Source: Acinetobacter sp. Ac_5812
GTDB taxonomy: Bacteria; Pseudomonadota; Gammaproteobacteria; Pseudomonadales; Moraxellaceae
Assembly: GCF_013072695.1 (NCBI RefSeq)
Contig: NZ_LXUK01000012.1
Location: forward strand, 310,546 to 374,545
Length of the DNA: 64,000 nt
Direction: 5' to 3'
In this document: one piece after another, positions 34,601-43,951 of the stretch
Position numbering within the stretch: the stretch's first letter is position 1
Layout: each line of letters opens with the position of its first letter
Program-made: the position numbers and the translations under genes
Notes under the pieces: generated by a model
What the model was told of the DNA's origin: nothing
Databases searched by the model: none
The model's input: the letters and a program-made list of their open reading frames with translations, nothing else

Positions 34601-34765
34601 GAAAACCATACCATTCATTCAGTTTTATTTAAGCTCATCCATTTAGCCTAAGCATATGGTAAAACCGTATATGTACAGCAATACCCTTAGCCACATTCTC
34701 CAGATGTGGCTTTTTTATGCCCAAAATTCAGCTTTTACGATTTTACCCATATAGGAATAATTGCA

Positions 34766-35890
34766 ATGAATAGCAATACTCAGATTCAAAACACCTTAAA
34801 TCGTCCACCTTTACAACCCTATTTACCGAATCAAAACCAACCGACTCAACTAGTTGAAGTAGGCACCCGAAAACGAGACCGACCGAACAAACAGCCACGA
34901 AAAACCAAAGCCCCTGTAGCGAAACGTCTCGCTAATACTAAACAACTGAATTACCAACAATGGCTGGAAGTCAGAAAACAGGGCATTGGTAGCAGTGATG
35001 CAGCCACAGCATGTGGGCTTAATCCTTATATGTCGATGCTGGAACTTTGGATGATCAAGACAGGACGGATGCAGCAGAACATTGAGGATGAAAGTGCAGG
35101 TTACGCACCTTTATATTGGGGCAAGCAGCTTGAACCCTTGGTCGCTGAATACTACAGCATGCACACCAACAACAAGGTGCGTCGGGTCAATGCAGTGCTG
35201 CAACATCCAGATGAAGACAAACACTTTATGTTGGCGAACTTGGACTATGCAGTGGTGGGCAATGAAGAAGTTCAGATATTAGAGTGTAAAACCGTAGGGG
35301 AATACGGCTCAAAACTATGGCGAGATGGTGTACCACTGTATGTACTATGTCAGGTACAGCATCAACTCGCTGTGACTGGTAAACAAGCAGCACATATTTG
35401 TGCCTTGATCTGTGGGCATGAAACCAAAATCTATAAAGTGACTCGTAATGAAACGGTGATCCAGCACATCATTAATGCCGAACGACACTTCTGGCAATGT
35501 GTCGAAACAGGCATTCCACCGAGTGTCGATGCCTCTGAGTCGGCGGCCAAGGCCCTGCAACAGCTTTATCCTGAACAGGTGCCGTTACTGGTGGAAGACC
35601 TGACCCAGAATGAACAGGCCAACTACCTATTTAACCAGTTACTAGAGGAACGGCACAGGGTTGAACAGCACCAGCAGTATTTTGATGAACTGAAGCATCA
35701 ACTGCAAATGCTGATGAAAGATGCAGAAAGGGCCGTGTTTATTGGAGGCTCGGTGACATGGAAAAAGGCACAGGACTCAATCAGCCTAGATAGCAAATCA
35801 CTCCTTAAACAGCATCCTGAATATCTCCAGCAGTTCCCACAAACCAAGGCAGGAACACGAAGATTCCAGATTTATCCGAATGGTGGATAA
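34766..35890 (+). CDS. YqaJ-type viral recombinase/exonuclease
   Basis: A 374-residue protein from ATG 34766 (an upstream frame from 34706 lacks a good site). QGIGSSDAATACGLNPYMSMLELW and the later LANLDYAVVGNEEVQILECKTVG supply the conserved Asp, Glu and Lys of the lambda-exonuclease fold. Such nucleases resect double-stranded DNA for annealing by a RecT/Bet protein. No annealing protein is visible next to it, so the DUF932 or the Cys-rich protein may fill that place. The C-terminal helical tail is long. Confidence 0.85.
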   Translation: MNSNTQIQNTLNRPPLQPYLPNQNQPTQLVEVGTRKRDRPNKQPRKTKAPVAKRLANTKQLNYQQWLEVRKQGIGSSDAATACGLNPYMSMLELWMIKTGRMQQNIEDESAGYAPLYWGKQLEPLVAEYYSMHTNNKVRRVNAVLQHPDEDKHFMLANLDYAVVGNEEVQILECKTVGEYGSKLWRDGVPLYVLCQVQHQLAVTGKQAAHICALICGHETKIYKVTRNETVIQHIINAERHFWQCVETGIPPSVDASESAAKALQQLYPEQVPLLVEDLTQNEQANYLFNQLLEERHRVEQHQQYFDELKHQLQMLMKDAERAVFIGGSVTWKKAQDSISLDSKSLLKQHPEYLQQFPQTKAGTRRFQIYPNGG

Positions 35891-35972
35891 CGAATATCCC
35901 CAAACAAACTGATCCCATACCCAGCAGGTATGGGATTTTTTTATACCCAATTTTTAATTAAAGGAAATCATC

Positions 35973-36869
35973 ATGATTAAAGGCTTAGCAATTACACCAC
36001 CCGTTTTAGGTCGTATTAGTATCGGCAAGATTGTGGAAAAGAACGGCAAACGACTCCCTGAAAAGGATGACCAGTTTACCATTACCAGCCAAATCCAAAA
36101 TAAGGATGGCTGGGTCAAACACCCACTGGATGAGCAACTACGTGCCAAAGCGCAAAACCAAAAACTCAGAACTATCCCAGTCCGTATGATCTTTAACGAT
36201 CCTGAATTGAATCTACGGGCAGAGTACAGCCTGTTTGACCGCCAAACGGGACGATTAATCTGCTCAGGCAATGGGGAAGCCTGTCAGCGACTCGGACAGA
36301 ACGGCATTGAACAACATTCATGCCCATCACCTGATTTATGTCCATTGGCTCAGGGTGGATTGTGTAAACCCTATGGCAGGTTGTATGTCAATTTAGATGA
36401 ATCGGATGAGTTTGGTACATTTATCTTTAGAACTACAGGCTTTAATAGCATTCGAACTCTGGCAGCAAGGTTGAGTTATTACCATGCCGCATCAGGTGAC
36501 TTACTTTCATGTTTACCGCTGCAACTTATTTTGAGGGGTAAGAGCACCACCCAAAGCTATCGTACCCCAATCTACTATGTGGATCTGACTTTACGGGATG
36601 GTGTGAATTTGCAGGAAGCGATTAGTTCAGCCAAGCAGATGGATGAGCAAAGCAAGGCAGCAGGGTTTTATCAGGAGGCCTTGGATCATGTGGCACGGCA
36701 GGGCTATGGCAATGCCAGCTTTGAGGTGGGAGGTGAGGAGGGACTGGATATCGTTGAGGAGTTTTATACGGAGGAAGCGAAATCTGAGCAACATCAACAG
36801 GCTCATGACTTGCCCCATGTTCAAGATATTCAGAAAGGGTTGCAGGGGAGTGTGCAGGCTTTGAATTAA
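35973..36869 (+). CDS. Cys-rich metal-binding protein of the YqaJ/DUF932 cassette
   Basis: A 298-residue protein known in such cassettes as a hydrolase or metal-binding protein. Five cysteines cluster at 97, 104, 117, 123 and 131 (RLICSGNGEAC ... HSCPSPDLCPLAQGGLC), suggesting a zinc or iron-sulfur site. It lies 83 bases after yqaJ in the same direction. Two decayed copies of this gene type lie at 2261-2462 and 7125-7190. Role in recombination is inferred from context. Confidence 0.7.
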   Translation: MIKGLAITPPVLGRISIGKIVEKNGKRLPEKDDQFTITSQIQNKDGWVKHPLDEQLRAKAQNQKLRTIPVRMIFNDPELNLRAEYSLFDRQTGRLICSGNGEACQRLGQNGIEQHSCPSPDLCPLAQGGLCKPYGRLYVNLDESDEFGTFIFRTTGFNSIRTLAARLSYYHAASGDLLSCLPLQLILRGKSTTQSYRTPIYYVDLTLRDGVNLQEAISSAKQMDEQSKAAGFYQEALDHVARQGYGNASFEVGGEEGLDIVEEFYTEEAKSEQHQQAHDLPHVQDIQKGLQGSVQALN

Positions 36870-36903
36870 ATACTGTTGGAGGCTTTTAGTCTCCAACAGT
36901 ATT
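36869..36903 (+). terminator. Terminator of the recombination module
   Basis: Arms AATACTGTTGGAG and CTCCAACAGTATT, 9-base loop, at the end of the cassette. Confidence 0.85.
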
Positions 36904-36973
36904 ATTGTTACATATTTTTTATTCAGAAAACTAGAACCACTTATTGAATTAATAAATATTACCTAAGTGTCGT

Positions 36974-37246
36974 TTATTTGGAGGATGGTAGTGCGCTAGA
37001 CTCTTGTAACATTAATCCATTTATAACTTTTTGTTGTCTACTATCCTCATTACGCAGTTGTTTATCTTTGGAATGATGGTCATCTTTATTCCCATCAGCT
37101 TTGGTATCGCCATGGTTATGATCAGTAATATTACGTAATTCAGTATCATCTAAGGAGCGAATCGTTTTTGAAGTACTAGGTTCAGCCCAAGATATCGTAT
37201 TAAAAAACATGAGAAATAATAAATTGTACTTCATCCATGAAGTCAT
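36974..37246 (-). CDS. Small His/Asp-rich periplasmic protein of the cop region
   Basis: A 90-residue protein with a signal peptide (MKYNLLFLMFFNTISWA) and a polar, His/Asp/Lys-rich body (DHNHGDTKADGNKDDHHSKDK). Metal binding is likely. It follows copD on the same strand and likely belongs to the copC-copD operon. Not a recognised family. The start at the second Met (residue 5) is possible. Confidence 0.6.
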   Translation of the reverse strand: MTSWMKYNLLFLMFFNTISWAEPSTSKTIRSLDDTELRNITDHNHGDTKADGNKDDHHSKDKQLRNEDSRQQKVINGLMLQESSALPSSK

Positions 37247-37261
37247 AGCGTGATCCTTTTT

Positions 37262-38143
37262 TTACTCAATACCGACTACAGTGGTGATATAACCAGTGGC
37301 TAAAAGAATTGATAGACCTAATGACATTTCAAATATAATGGCATAGCCCAATTGTTTCGCAAATTTCGGGTCTTGTAAGCGAGGTGTGAAATACCATTTG
37401 TTAAAGGCTGCTAACAATAAAATACTTAGGGCAAATAAAATTTTAATAATAAATCCATGCCCATAAGGTGTATCGATTAGAGTACTAAAATCTTTAAAGA
37501 GTAATAAAGCAATGCTAAGACCACAAGCGATGAGTATTCCTACAATAAAGGCTGCTATTTGACCAAATAGATGCATACGTTCTTTGAGTGGTAAGCCATT
37601 AATTTTTTTGCTTGTTTTCCATAATGGATAAAGCGATCCCATCCATAAGGACATTACAAGTACATGTATTGATAATAAAGCTTGAGCGAATAATGGTAAA
37701 TTCGTGACGTGTCCGAGTTGTGAAAAACTTAAAACGATTGGTATGAGCAGTATGGTAAAGATTGCCCCTTCAGTTTTGGAAATATTAATTGTCCCTTTGC
37801 TAAGTTTTACTATCATAAATAGGAGTAAAAGTGAAAAACTGATCGATCGAATGATATAGACATGCCCTGTAGGAGTATTGACTAGTATATTTATATAGTT
37901 GCTATCCCACATACCTGAAAGGCCAGTGTTGGCAAAACTTCCTATAAGAATGAAGAAGCCGAGAACACTTGAAAAAAGGCCTAAACCTGTACCAATAGTC
38001 ATGTATTTTAGAATAGTCTCCTTGATTTCAACATAACGTCCAATTAAGAAATAGCAGAAAGCACCGCCAATAACAAATGCAATCCCTAAATATAAAATGA
38101 CTTTAACCAACCATGTTGCATATATCCAAGTCTCAGGAATCAT
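37262..38143 (-). CDS. copD: Copper resistance protein CopD
   Basis: A 293-residue inner-membrane protein with about eight helices and conserved His residues, typical of CopD/PcoD (SIHVLVMSLWMGSLYPLW, FALSILLLAAFNKWY). It takes copper from CopC in the periplasm to the cytosol. CopC follows 67 bases upstream on the same strand, as in known cop operons. Confidence 0.88.
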   Translation of the reverse strand: MIPETWIYATWLVKVILYLGIAFVIGGAFCYFLIGRYVEIKETILKYMTIGTGLGLFSSVLGFFILIGSFANTGLSGMWDSNYINILVNTPTGHVYIIRSISFSLLLLFMIVKLSKGTINISKTEGAIFTILLIPIVLSFSQLGHVTNLPLFAQALLSIHVLVMSLWMGSLYPLWKTSKKINGLPLKERMHLFGQIAAFIVGILIACGLSIALLLFKDFSTLIDTPYGHGFIIKILFALSILLLAAFNKWYFTPRLQDPKFAKQLGYAIIFEMSLGLSILLATGYITTVVGIE

Positions 38144-38210
38144 ATTTTTCTCCCTTTATTATAGCAACATGCCAGCAAGCTGCTGGCATGTTGACTATTT
38201 TCACTCATTG

Positions 38211-38591
38211 TTATTTTGCCGATTTAATAGTGAAATTATATTCACCATTCATGTTATGACCATCGGTACCCATTGTGGTCCAAACCACCGTATATTTTCC
38301 TTTTTTTAGTTTAGGAACCACTACGTCAAATGATTTTTTCATATCATGAGTTACTTGGTAGTTCAAAGGGATGTCCTTACGTTGGGCATCAAGTAACTTA
38401 ATGTTCATTAGCATGACTTCTTCACCAAAATTGAGTGTTATGTTTTTTGGTTGACTTGCTACAGAAGCATTGATCGCAGGAATTGCACTTTCAAGTTTCA
38501 CGTGTGCAAATGCACTTGAAGCAGCAACAATTAGTGTTGCACCTACGAGAGTGTTACGTAGAGCTGACATTTTATTTTGGAAAATTTTCAT
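38211..38591 (-). CDS. copC: Periplasmic copper-binding protein CopC
   Basis: A 126-residue protein with signal peptide (cleavage after SSAFA), an N-terminal His copper ligand (AHVKLESAIP) and the CopC beta-barrel motifs LNFGEEVMLMNIKL and YTVVWTTMGTDGHNMNGEYNF with Met/His ligands. AGAGGA stands before the ATG. It is divergent from the copper ATPase; the shared promoter contains a CopR-type box (38721-38739). Confidence 0.92.
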   Translation of the reverse strand: MKIFQNKMSALRNTLVGATLIVAASSAFAHVKLESAIPAINASVASQPKNITLNFGEEVMLMNIKLLDAQRKDIPLNYQVTHDMKKSFDVVVPKLKKGKYTVVWTTMGTDGHNMNGEYNFTIKSAK

Positions 38592-38720
38592 TACTTCATC
38601 CTCTTTAAACTAATCTTGGGCTCAGTAATGACCGAATGAAATGTATCAATTGGTTGCTTGGTCATCACCTTTCTCATGCTTATTATTAAAGGATGAGAGA
38701 AACATCCCGATGACTTCAAA

Positions 38721-38739
38721 ATTACATTTTTGTCATTTT
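38721..38739 (+). promoter_or_regulatory. CopR-type box upstream of copA and copC
   Basis: ATTACATTTTTGTCATTTT. It is identical to the box at 43426-43444 outside four central bases and shows an imperfect dyad ATTACA-N4-TGTCAT. It lies between divergent copC and the copper ATPase, about 130 bases from each. Confidence 0.65.
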
Positions 38740-38872
38740 AAAAATTAAAAAACCACAAGTGATACACTGACTTTAAATAAAACAATGATCATTAAACAAA
38801 CTAATAAGAGGGAGTCTATTTCCATCTTAATGAAATTATTAATTTAAAAAATTAAATATGAAGGAGGTTTTT

Positions 38873-41233
38873 ATGGACTATCACCATCATGAAAACAAAG
38901 TACTCAATAACAGACTTACTGACACTGTCTGTGGTATGGCCGTTACAGAAGCATCCAACTTTTCTGAAGAAGTTAAAAATAGAACTTTTTACTTTTGTAG
39001 TGAAAAATGCCACATAAAGTTTAAAAGTGATCCCCATTTTTATATTACTAAAGTTGAGAATGCAGTTACGTTAAAAGAACCACAAAAGAGGGATGGTGAG
39101 GATTCAAATGAAGTTAATCAACCTGTTAATGTCTTCACTATATACACTTGTCCAATGCATCCTGAAATTAGACAGAACCATGCGGGAAACTGTCCGATCT
39201 GTGGCATGTCGTTAGAGCCTTTACTTCCTGACTTAGATGACGCTGATGAAAACCCAGAACTCAAGAATTTTAAGCATAGATTTTGGTGGACCTTACCGCT
39301 AACCATTATTGTGGTTTTCTTAGCAATGTTTGGACATCAGTTGAATTGGTTTGAAATGAAGGTGCAAAGCTGGATTGAACTGGTACTGACTTTACCAATT
39401 GTTCTGTGGGCAGGAATGCCATTTTTTGTGAGATGTTGGCAGTCAATCCTGAATCAGAGTCCAAATATGTGGACCTTGATTGGAATTGGTACAGGAGCTG
39501 CTTTTATATACAGCCTTGTTGGAACAATAGTACCTCAAGTATTTCCAGACTCATTTGTATCTATGGGGCGTGTTGCTGTGTATTTTGAGGCGACCGCAGC
39601 GATTATTTCTCTCACATTGTTAGGTCAAGTGCTAGAGTTAAAAGCACGTTCCCAAACTTCAGCGGCAATTAAATCCCTACTTGGGCTAGCACCTAAAACA
39701 GCAAGAAAAATCAGTGTTGATGGTATAGAAGAAGATATTCCGCTATCTCATGTACACGTAGGCGATTTATTACGGATACGCCCGGGTGAAAAGGTTCCTG
39801 TTGATGGAATCATTACAGAAGGTTCAAGCTCTGTAGATGAGTCTATGTTAACTGGTGAACCTGTGCCTATTACAAAACGTGTGGGTGATCAAGTCATTGG
39901 TGCAACAATGAATATGAATGGTTCATTGTTGATGCGATCAGAAAAAGTTGGATCATCAACCGTACTTTCTCAAATCGTGCAAATGGTTGCTCAGGCGCAA
40001 CGTTCAAAAGCACCTATGCAGCGGATGGCGGATCATGTTGCAGGACGATTTGTTATGGGGGTTATTGGCATTGCTGTTCTAACTTTTTTGGGGTGGGGAT
40101 TATTGGGGCCCGAACCTAGTTGGGTTTATGGGTTAATCAATGCGGTAGCAGTTCTAATCATCGCATGCCCATGTGCTTTGGGATTAGCTACGCCAATGTC
40201 AATTATGGTAGCAACAGGGCGAGGTGCATCAAATGGAGTACTTTTTCGAGACGCTGCCGCAATAGAGAATCTACGTAAAATTGATACATTGATTATTGAT
40301 AAAACAGGAACTTTGACAGAAGGACAACCATCATTCAATAAAGTAGTAGCCACGTCAGGATATGAAAAGAATGAAGTCCTCCGTTTAGCTGCGAGTTTAG
40401 ATCAGGGCAGTGAGCATCCTTTAGCAAATGCAATTGTACGTGCCGCCCGTGAGCGAAATCTTACTTTAAGTAAACCAACTTCATTTGAATCAGGTTCAGG
40501 TATTGGTGTTAATGGAGAGATAAATGGGCAAAAATTAGCGCTAGGCAATGCGGCATTGATGAAGCAATTAGGGATATCTGTTAACACTCTTATTCCACAA
40601 GCAGAGGTATTAAGAGCTGAAGGTGCCAGTGTTATGTATTTGGCAGTTGATGGAAAGCTGGTAGGTTTTCTAGCAGTTTCGGATCCAATCAAAGCAAGTA
40701 CTCCAGAGGCCCTTTTATCGTTGGAAGACTCCGGTTTAAGAATCATAATGGCAACAGGTGATGGGCTAACTACAGCAAAATCAGTTGGGGCTAAACTAGG
40801 AATTAGTGAAGTTTATGGTGAGGTTAAACCTGTTGATAAATTAGATTTAGTCAAAAAATTGCAAAAAGAAGGGAGAATTGTTGCTATGGCTGGTGATGGA
40901 ATTAATGATGCACCAGCCTTGGCTCAAGCTGATATTGGAATCGCAATGGGCACGGGTACTGATGTAGCAATGAATAGTGCCCAAGTTACATTAGTAAAAG
41001 GTGACTTACGTGGTATTGAAATTGCTCGTTCTTTATCAGAGGCAACTGTTAAAAATATGAAACAAAACTTGATGTTTGCTTTCCTCTATAATGGATTAGG
41101 TATCCCTTTGGCTGCTGGCGTACTGTATCCATTTACTGGCTGGTTACTCTCGCCTATGATTGCTGCATTAGCAATGAGCCTGAGCTCAGCATCGGTAATT
41201 GGTAATGCCTTACGATTACGTCATCAAAAATAA
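38873..41233 (+). CDS. copA: Copper-translocating P-type ATPase
   Basis: A 786-residue P1B-type ATPase from ATG 38873, selected because AAGGAGG lies at 38861-38867. N-terminal YHS domain (residues 14-58, [17 protein letters not shown]), then a heavy-metal-binding domain [12 protein letters not shown] ... [11 protein letters not shown] (about 91-118). Eight helices, CPC metal site at 432-434 ([11 protein letters not shown]), phosphorylation site DKTGT at 476-480, and the ATP-binding hinge [14 protein letters not shown]. Exports Cu(I) from the cytosol. Lacks classical CXXC HMA domains. Confidence 0.95.
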   Translation: MDYHHHENKVLNNRLTDTVCGMAVTEASNFSEEVKNRTFYFCSEKCHIKFKSDPHFYITKVENAVTLKEPQKRDGEDSNEVNQPVNVFTIYTCPMHPEIRQNHAGNCPICGMSLEPLLPDLDDADENPELKNFKHRFWWTLPLTIIVVFLAMFGHQLNWFEMKVQSWIELVLTLPIVLWAGMPFFVRCWQSILNQSPNMWTLIGIGTGAAFIYSLVGTIVPQVFPDSFVSMGRVAVYFEATAAIISLTLLGQVLELKARSQTSAAIKSLLGLAPKTARKISVDGIEEDIPLSHVHVGDLLRIRPGEKVPVDGIITEGSSSVDESMLTGEPVPITKRVGDQVIGATMNMNGSLLMRSEKVGSSTVLSQIVQMVAQAQRSKAPMQRMADHVAGRFVMGVIGIAVLTFLGWGLLGPEPSWVYGLINAVAVLIIACPCALGLATPMSIMVATGRGASNGVLFRDAAAIENLRKIDTLIIDKTGTLTEGQPSFNKVVATSGYEKNEVLRLAASLDQGSEHPLANAIVRAARERNLTLSKPTSFESGSGIGVNGEINGQKLALGNAALMKQLGISVNTLIPQAEVLRAEGASVMYLAVDGKLVGFLAVSDPIKASTPEALLSLEDSGLRIIMATGDGLTTAKSVGAKLGISEVYGEVKPVDKLDLVKKLQKEGRIVAMAGDGINDAPALAQADIGIAMGTGTDVAMNSAQVTLVKGDLRGIEIARSLSEATVKNMKQNLMFAFLYNGLGIPLAAGVLYPFTGWLLSPMIAALAMSLSSASVIGNALRLRHQK

Positions 41234-41239
41234 TCACGA

Positions 41240-41275
41240 CTTACCACTCATTAGCGTAAGTTAATGAGTGGTAAG
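41240..41275. terminator. Bidirectional terminator between copA and copS
   Basis: Arms CTTACCACTCATTA and TAATGAGTGGTAAG with an 8-base loop, between converging genes. Confidence 0.85.
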
Positions 41276-41311
41276 CATCATTAGAATGAGTGCTTAATAA
41301 CCGAGATATCA

Positions 41312-42688
41312 CTAATTTTTAAAGATAATTTTAAAAGAAATATGTCCCTCGTTATAAGTCGCTTGAATGGAAGCTCCATGCACATCAAGAATAGATTTGG
41401 TAATTGCTAAACCAAGGCCAGTACCTTCTTCAACTCTCTGTCTAGATACATCTGTTCGATAAAAACGATCGAATAACCGATTAAGTTGTTCTGATGATAG
41501 TGGGGAGCTTTCATTTTCAATGATGAATGTTGTTGTATCAAAGTTTTGTTGGCATGTGATTTTGATGACCGAATCTGATTTGCCATATTTAATTGCATTC
41601 GATAACAAGTTACTTAAAGCGCGGCGTAGCATTAAAGGATCACCTTTTATACTACCTGAACCACTCTGTTCGAGTGACATTCCCTTTTCAGCAGCGATAG
41701 CATCATAAAAATCAAATAATGCTGAAACTTCTTTAACTAAATTAACCTGTTGTAGGTTAGGTAAATGTAGACCATGTTCTGCTTTTGCCAAAAATAGCAT
41801 ATCAGAGACCATGCGAGCTAAATGCTCAAACTCTTCTAAATTTGAAAATAGAACTTCCTGATAAGTATTAATATTTCGACTACGAGATAAACATACTTGA
41901 GTTTGAGTCATCAAATTGTTAATAGGTGTTCTTATTTCATGAGCAAGATCAGATGAAAAATCTGAAAGTTTTTCTACTGCGGCTTTTAGCCGATCTAACA
42001 TATCATTAAAAGCGACAGCCAGTGATTTAAGTTCGGTTGGAGTATTTTCGACTTCTAAACGTTCAGAAAGATGTTGGGCTGAGATACCCTCTGCTACTTT
42101 TGCCATTTGTTGTACTGGACGTAGTCCTCGCCATGCTGCGAACCACCCTAAGAACATTAAACAAATTGTACCCACAAATCCAATGTATAAAAGTTGACGT
42201 CTAAAGTCATTTAAGAAATGTAGATGCTCAGAGGTATCGATTCCAACAATAATCTGAGCTGATATAAACGAGTCATTATGATCAAAAGTCTTTTTATAAA
42301 TTAAGCCACGATAAGTCTTATTTTTAATTTCCCATTCAAGCCATGGATCTTGTTTTGATTTGTTGAGTGCTCGGGGGTGAATTACTGATGGTGCTGAGCT
42401 AAAAATAACTTGACCTGTTGGACGTTCAATCTGAACAATCAGATCGTGATGTCCAATTAAGGCATCTTTTAAGTATAAATTTAGTTCTTGAGAGTTAGAT
42501 GGGTTCTGTTCAAGTAGATTCTCTATAAGTTGAATTTTGCCTTCTAATTGAGTTCGGTCTTGAACTTCAAAATGATGCATTACGAGCTTGTGAATAACCA
42601 ACCCCATAATCATTAAGATGATAACAGTAGAAAGAGAAAAGATGATTGCTATACGAAAGCTGATCGCATTAAACAATTTACGAGTCAT
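41312..42688 (-). CDS. copS: Heavy-metal sensor histidine kinase (CopS/CusS type)
   Basis: A 458-residue kinase: helices at 12-33 and 164-188, a periplasmic loop between, HAMP ([14 protein letters not shown]), H-box [14 protein letters not shown] with His250, N-box [14 protein letters not shown] and G-box [11 protein letters not shown]. CusS/PcoS/CopS kinases respond to periplasmic copper. It overlaps the regulator gene by 11 bases. Confidence 0.9.
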   Translation of the reverse strand: MTRKLFNAISFRIAIIFSLSTVIILMIMGLVIHKLVMHHFEVQDRTQLEGKIQLIENLLEQNPSNSQELNLYLKDALIGHHDLIVQIERPTGQVIFSSAPSVIHPRALNKSKQDPWLEWEIKNKTYRGLIYKKTFDHNDSFISAQIIVGIDTSEHLHFLNDFRRQLLYIGFVGTICLMFLGWFAAWRGLRPVQQMAKVAEGISAQHLSERLEVENTPTELKSLAVAFNDMLDRLKAAVEKLSDFSSDLAHEIRTPINNLMTQTQVCLSRSRNINTYQEVLFSNLEEFEHLARMVSDMLFLAKAEHGLHLPNLQQVNLVKEVSALFDFYDAIAAEKGMSLEQSGSGSIKGDPLMLRRALSNLLSNAIKYGKSDSVIKITCQQNFDTTTFIIENESSPLSSEQLNRLFDRFYRTDVSRQRVEEGTGLGLAITKSILDVHGASIQATYNEGHISFKIIFKN

Positions 42689-43361
42689 CTTCTACCTCTA
42701 AAACATAACCCATTCCACGTATGTTCTGTATCAGCTTTGGGCTAAAATTACTGTCAATTTTACTTCTCAAACGTTTGATAGCGACTTCTACAACGTTGGT
42801 ATCGCTATCAAAATTCATGTCCCATATTTGAGAGGCAATGAGCGTACGAGGTAATATTTCACCACGTCTACGCATAAATAATTCCATCAGAGCGAATTCT
42901 TTAGCTGTTAAGTCAATACGTTGCCCAGCGCGAGTGACGCGGCGTTTACGAAGATCAAGTTCAAGATCAGCAATTGTAATAAGGTTACTATCTTCTTTTT
43001 GTTGTCCCCGTCGGAGTAAGCTTTTAATTCGTGCTAATAACTCAGCAAAAGCAAAAGGCTTGACTAGATAATCATCAGCACCTAAATCCAAGCCTTTCAC
43101 ACGATCTTCAATTTGATCACGTGCTGAAAGAAAAAGAATAGGCATGGTTTTGCCACTTTTTCGGATATCATAAATGATATCCCAACCATCTAGCTTTGGA
43201 AGCATCACATCCAAAATGATAAGGTCATATTCTTCGGAAAGCGCTTGATGTTTACCAGATAATCCATCCGTTACCCAATCCGTAATATACCCAGCTTCAG
43301 ATAGACCTTGTTTAAGGTAGTCACCGGTTTTTTGTTCATCTTCAACTAGTAAGATTCTCAT
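42678..43361 (-). CDS. copR: Copper response regulator (CopR/CusR)
   Basis: A 227-residue OmpR-type regulator from ATG 43361 (frame open to 43394). Receiver domain with phospho-acceptor Asp51 ([10 protein letters not shown]) and the winged helix [16 protein letters not shown] ... [11 protein letters not shown]. It should bind the shared boxes at 38721-38739 and 43426-43444, controlling the copper genes on both sides. Operon partner copS is immediately downstream. Confidence 0.92.
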   Translation of the reverse strand: MRILLVEDEQKTGDYLKQGLSEAGYITDWVTDGLSGKHQALSEEYDLIILDVMLPKLDGWDIIYDIRKSGKTMPILFLSARDQIEDRVKGLDLGADDYLVKPFAFAELLARIKSLLRRGQQKEDSNLITIADLELDLRKRRVTRAGQRIDLTAKEFALMELFMRRRGEILPRTLIASQIWDMNFDSDTNVVEVAIKRLRSKIDSNFSPKLIQNIRGMGYVLEVEDDS

Positions 43362-43425
43362 TGATAAAAATCCCATATCACTCATTAAGAACATAATAAC
43401 GTTATAAATACGTGATTCGTTGTAG

Positions 43426-43444
43426 ATTACAAAAATGTCATTTT
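43426..43444 (+). promoter_or_regulatory. CopR-type box between copR and the copper-protein operon
   Basis: ATTACAAAAATGTCATTTT: identical to the box at 38721-38739 apart from four central bases. A second ATGTCA follows at 43446-43451. It lies between divergent copRS and the multicopper-oxidase operon. Confidence 0.65.
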
Positions 43445-43511
43445 CATGTCACATAGATGTTTAGTGAAGGCCTTTAAGGTATTTACATAAAGTTAATTTT
43501 TGGAGCAAAAC

Positions 43512-43862
43512 ATGAAAACTCTATTCAGCCGTAGCTTAACTACTCTTGTATGTATTGGTACTTTAATTGTAGGAACTCAGTCTTGGGCAGCAGATGCAAA
43601 ACAAGGAACTAATGTTGTGTCTGAAATTAAAGCTGATTCAAAGACGCAAGAGAAATGTCAAAAACCTTGTAATATGAAGAATGATGAGAAAACCCAACAG
43701 GATCATAGTCAGCATGAGCATGGCAATATGGCTGATATGTCTCAGATGGATCACTCTAAGATGATGAATATGGATCAGTCTAAAATGGGTAATATGGATC
43801 ATTCAAATATGATGAACATGGACCACTCAAAGATGAACATGTCAAATACATCAAATAAATAA
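43512..43862 (+). CDS. Met/His-rich periplasmic copper-binding protein
   Basis: A 116-residue protein from ATG 43512, preceded by GGAG at 43501-43504. Signal peptide ends near SWA-AD; the mature part is a string of Met, His and Asp (GNMADMSQMDHSKMM, MDHSNMMNMDHSKMN) suited to Cu(I) binding. It is the first gene of the copA/copB-type operon and probably a periplasmic copper sponge. A hairpin lies in the 89-base gap to the oxidase. Confidence 0.78.
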   Translation: MKTLFSRSLTTLVCIGTLIVGTQSWAADAKQGTNVVSEIKADSKTQEKCQKPCNMKNDEKTQQDHSQHEHGNMADMSQMDHSKMMNMDQSKMGNMDHSNMMNMDHSKMNMSNTSNK

Positions 43863-43951
43863 CAAATACGATAAATGAAAAGATTGGGGAGATTAAAGCG
43901 AATAATTGGTTTGCTTGAGCTCCCCATCTTTATATTAGATAGGTGAAATAA

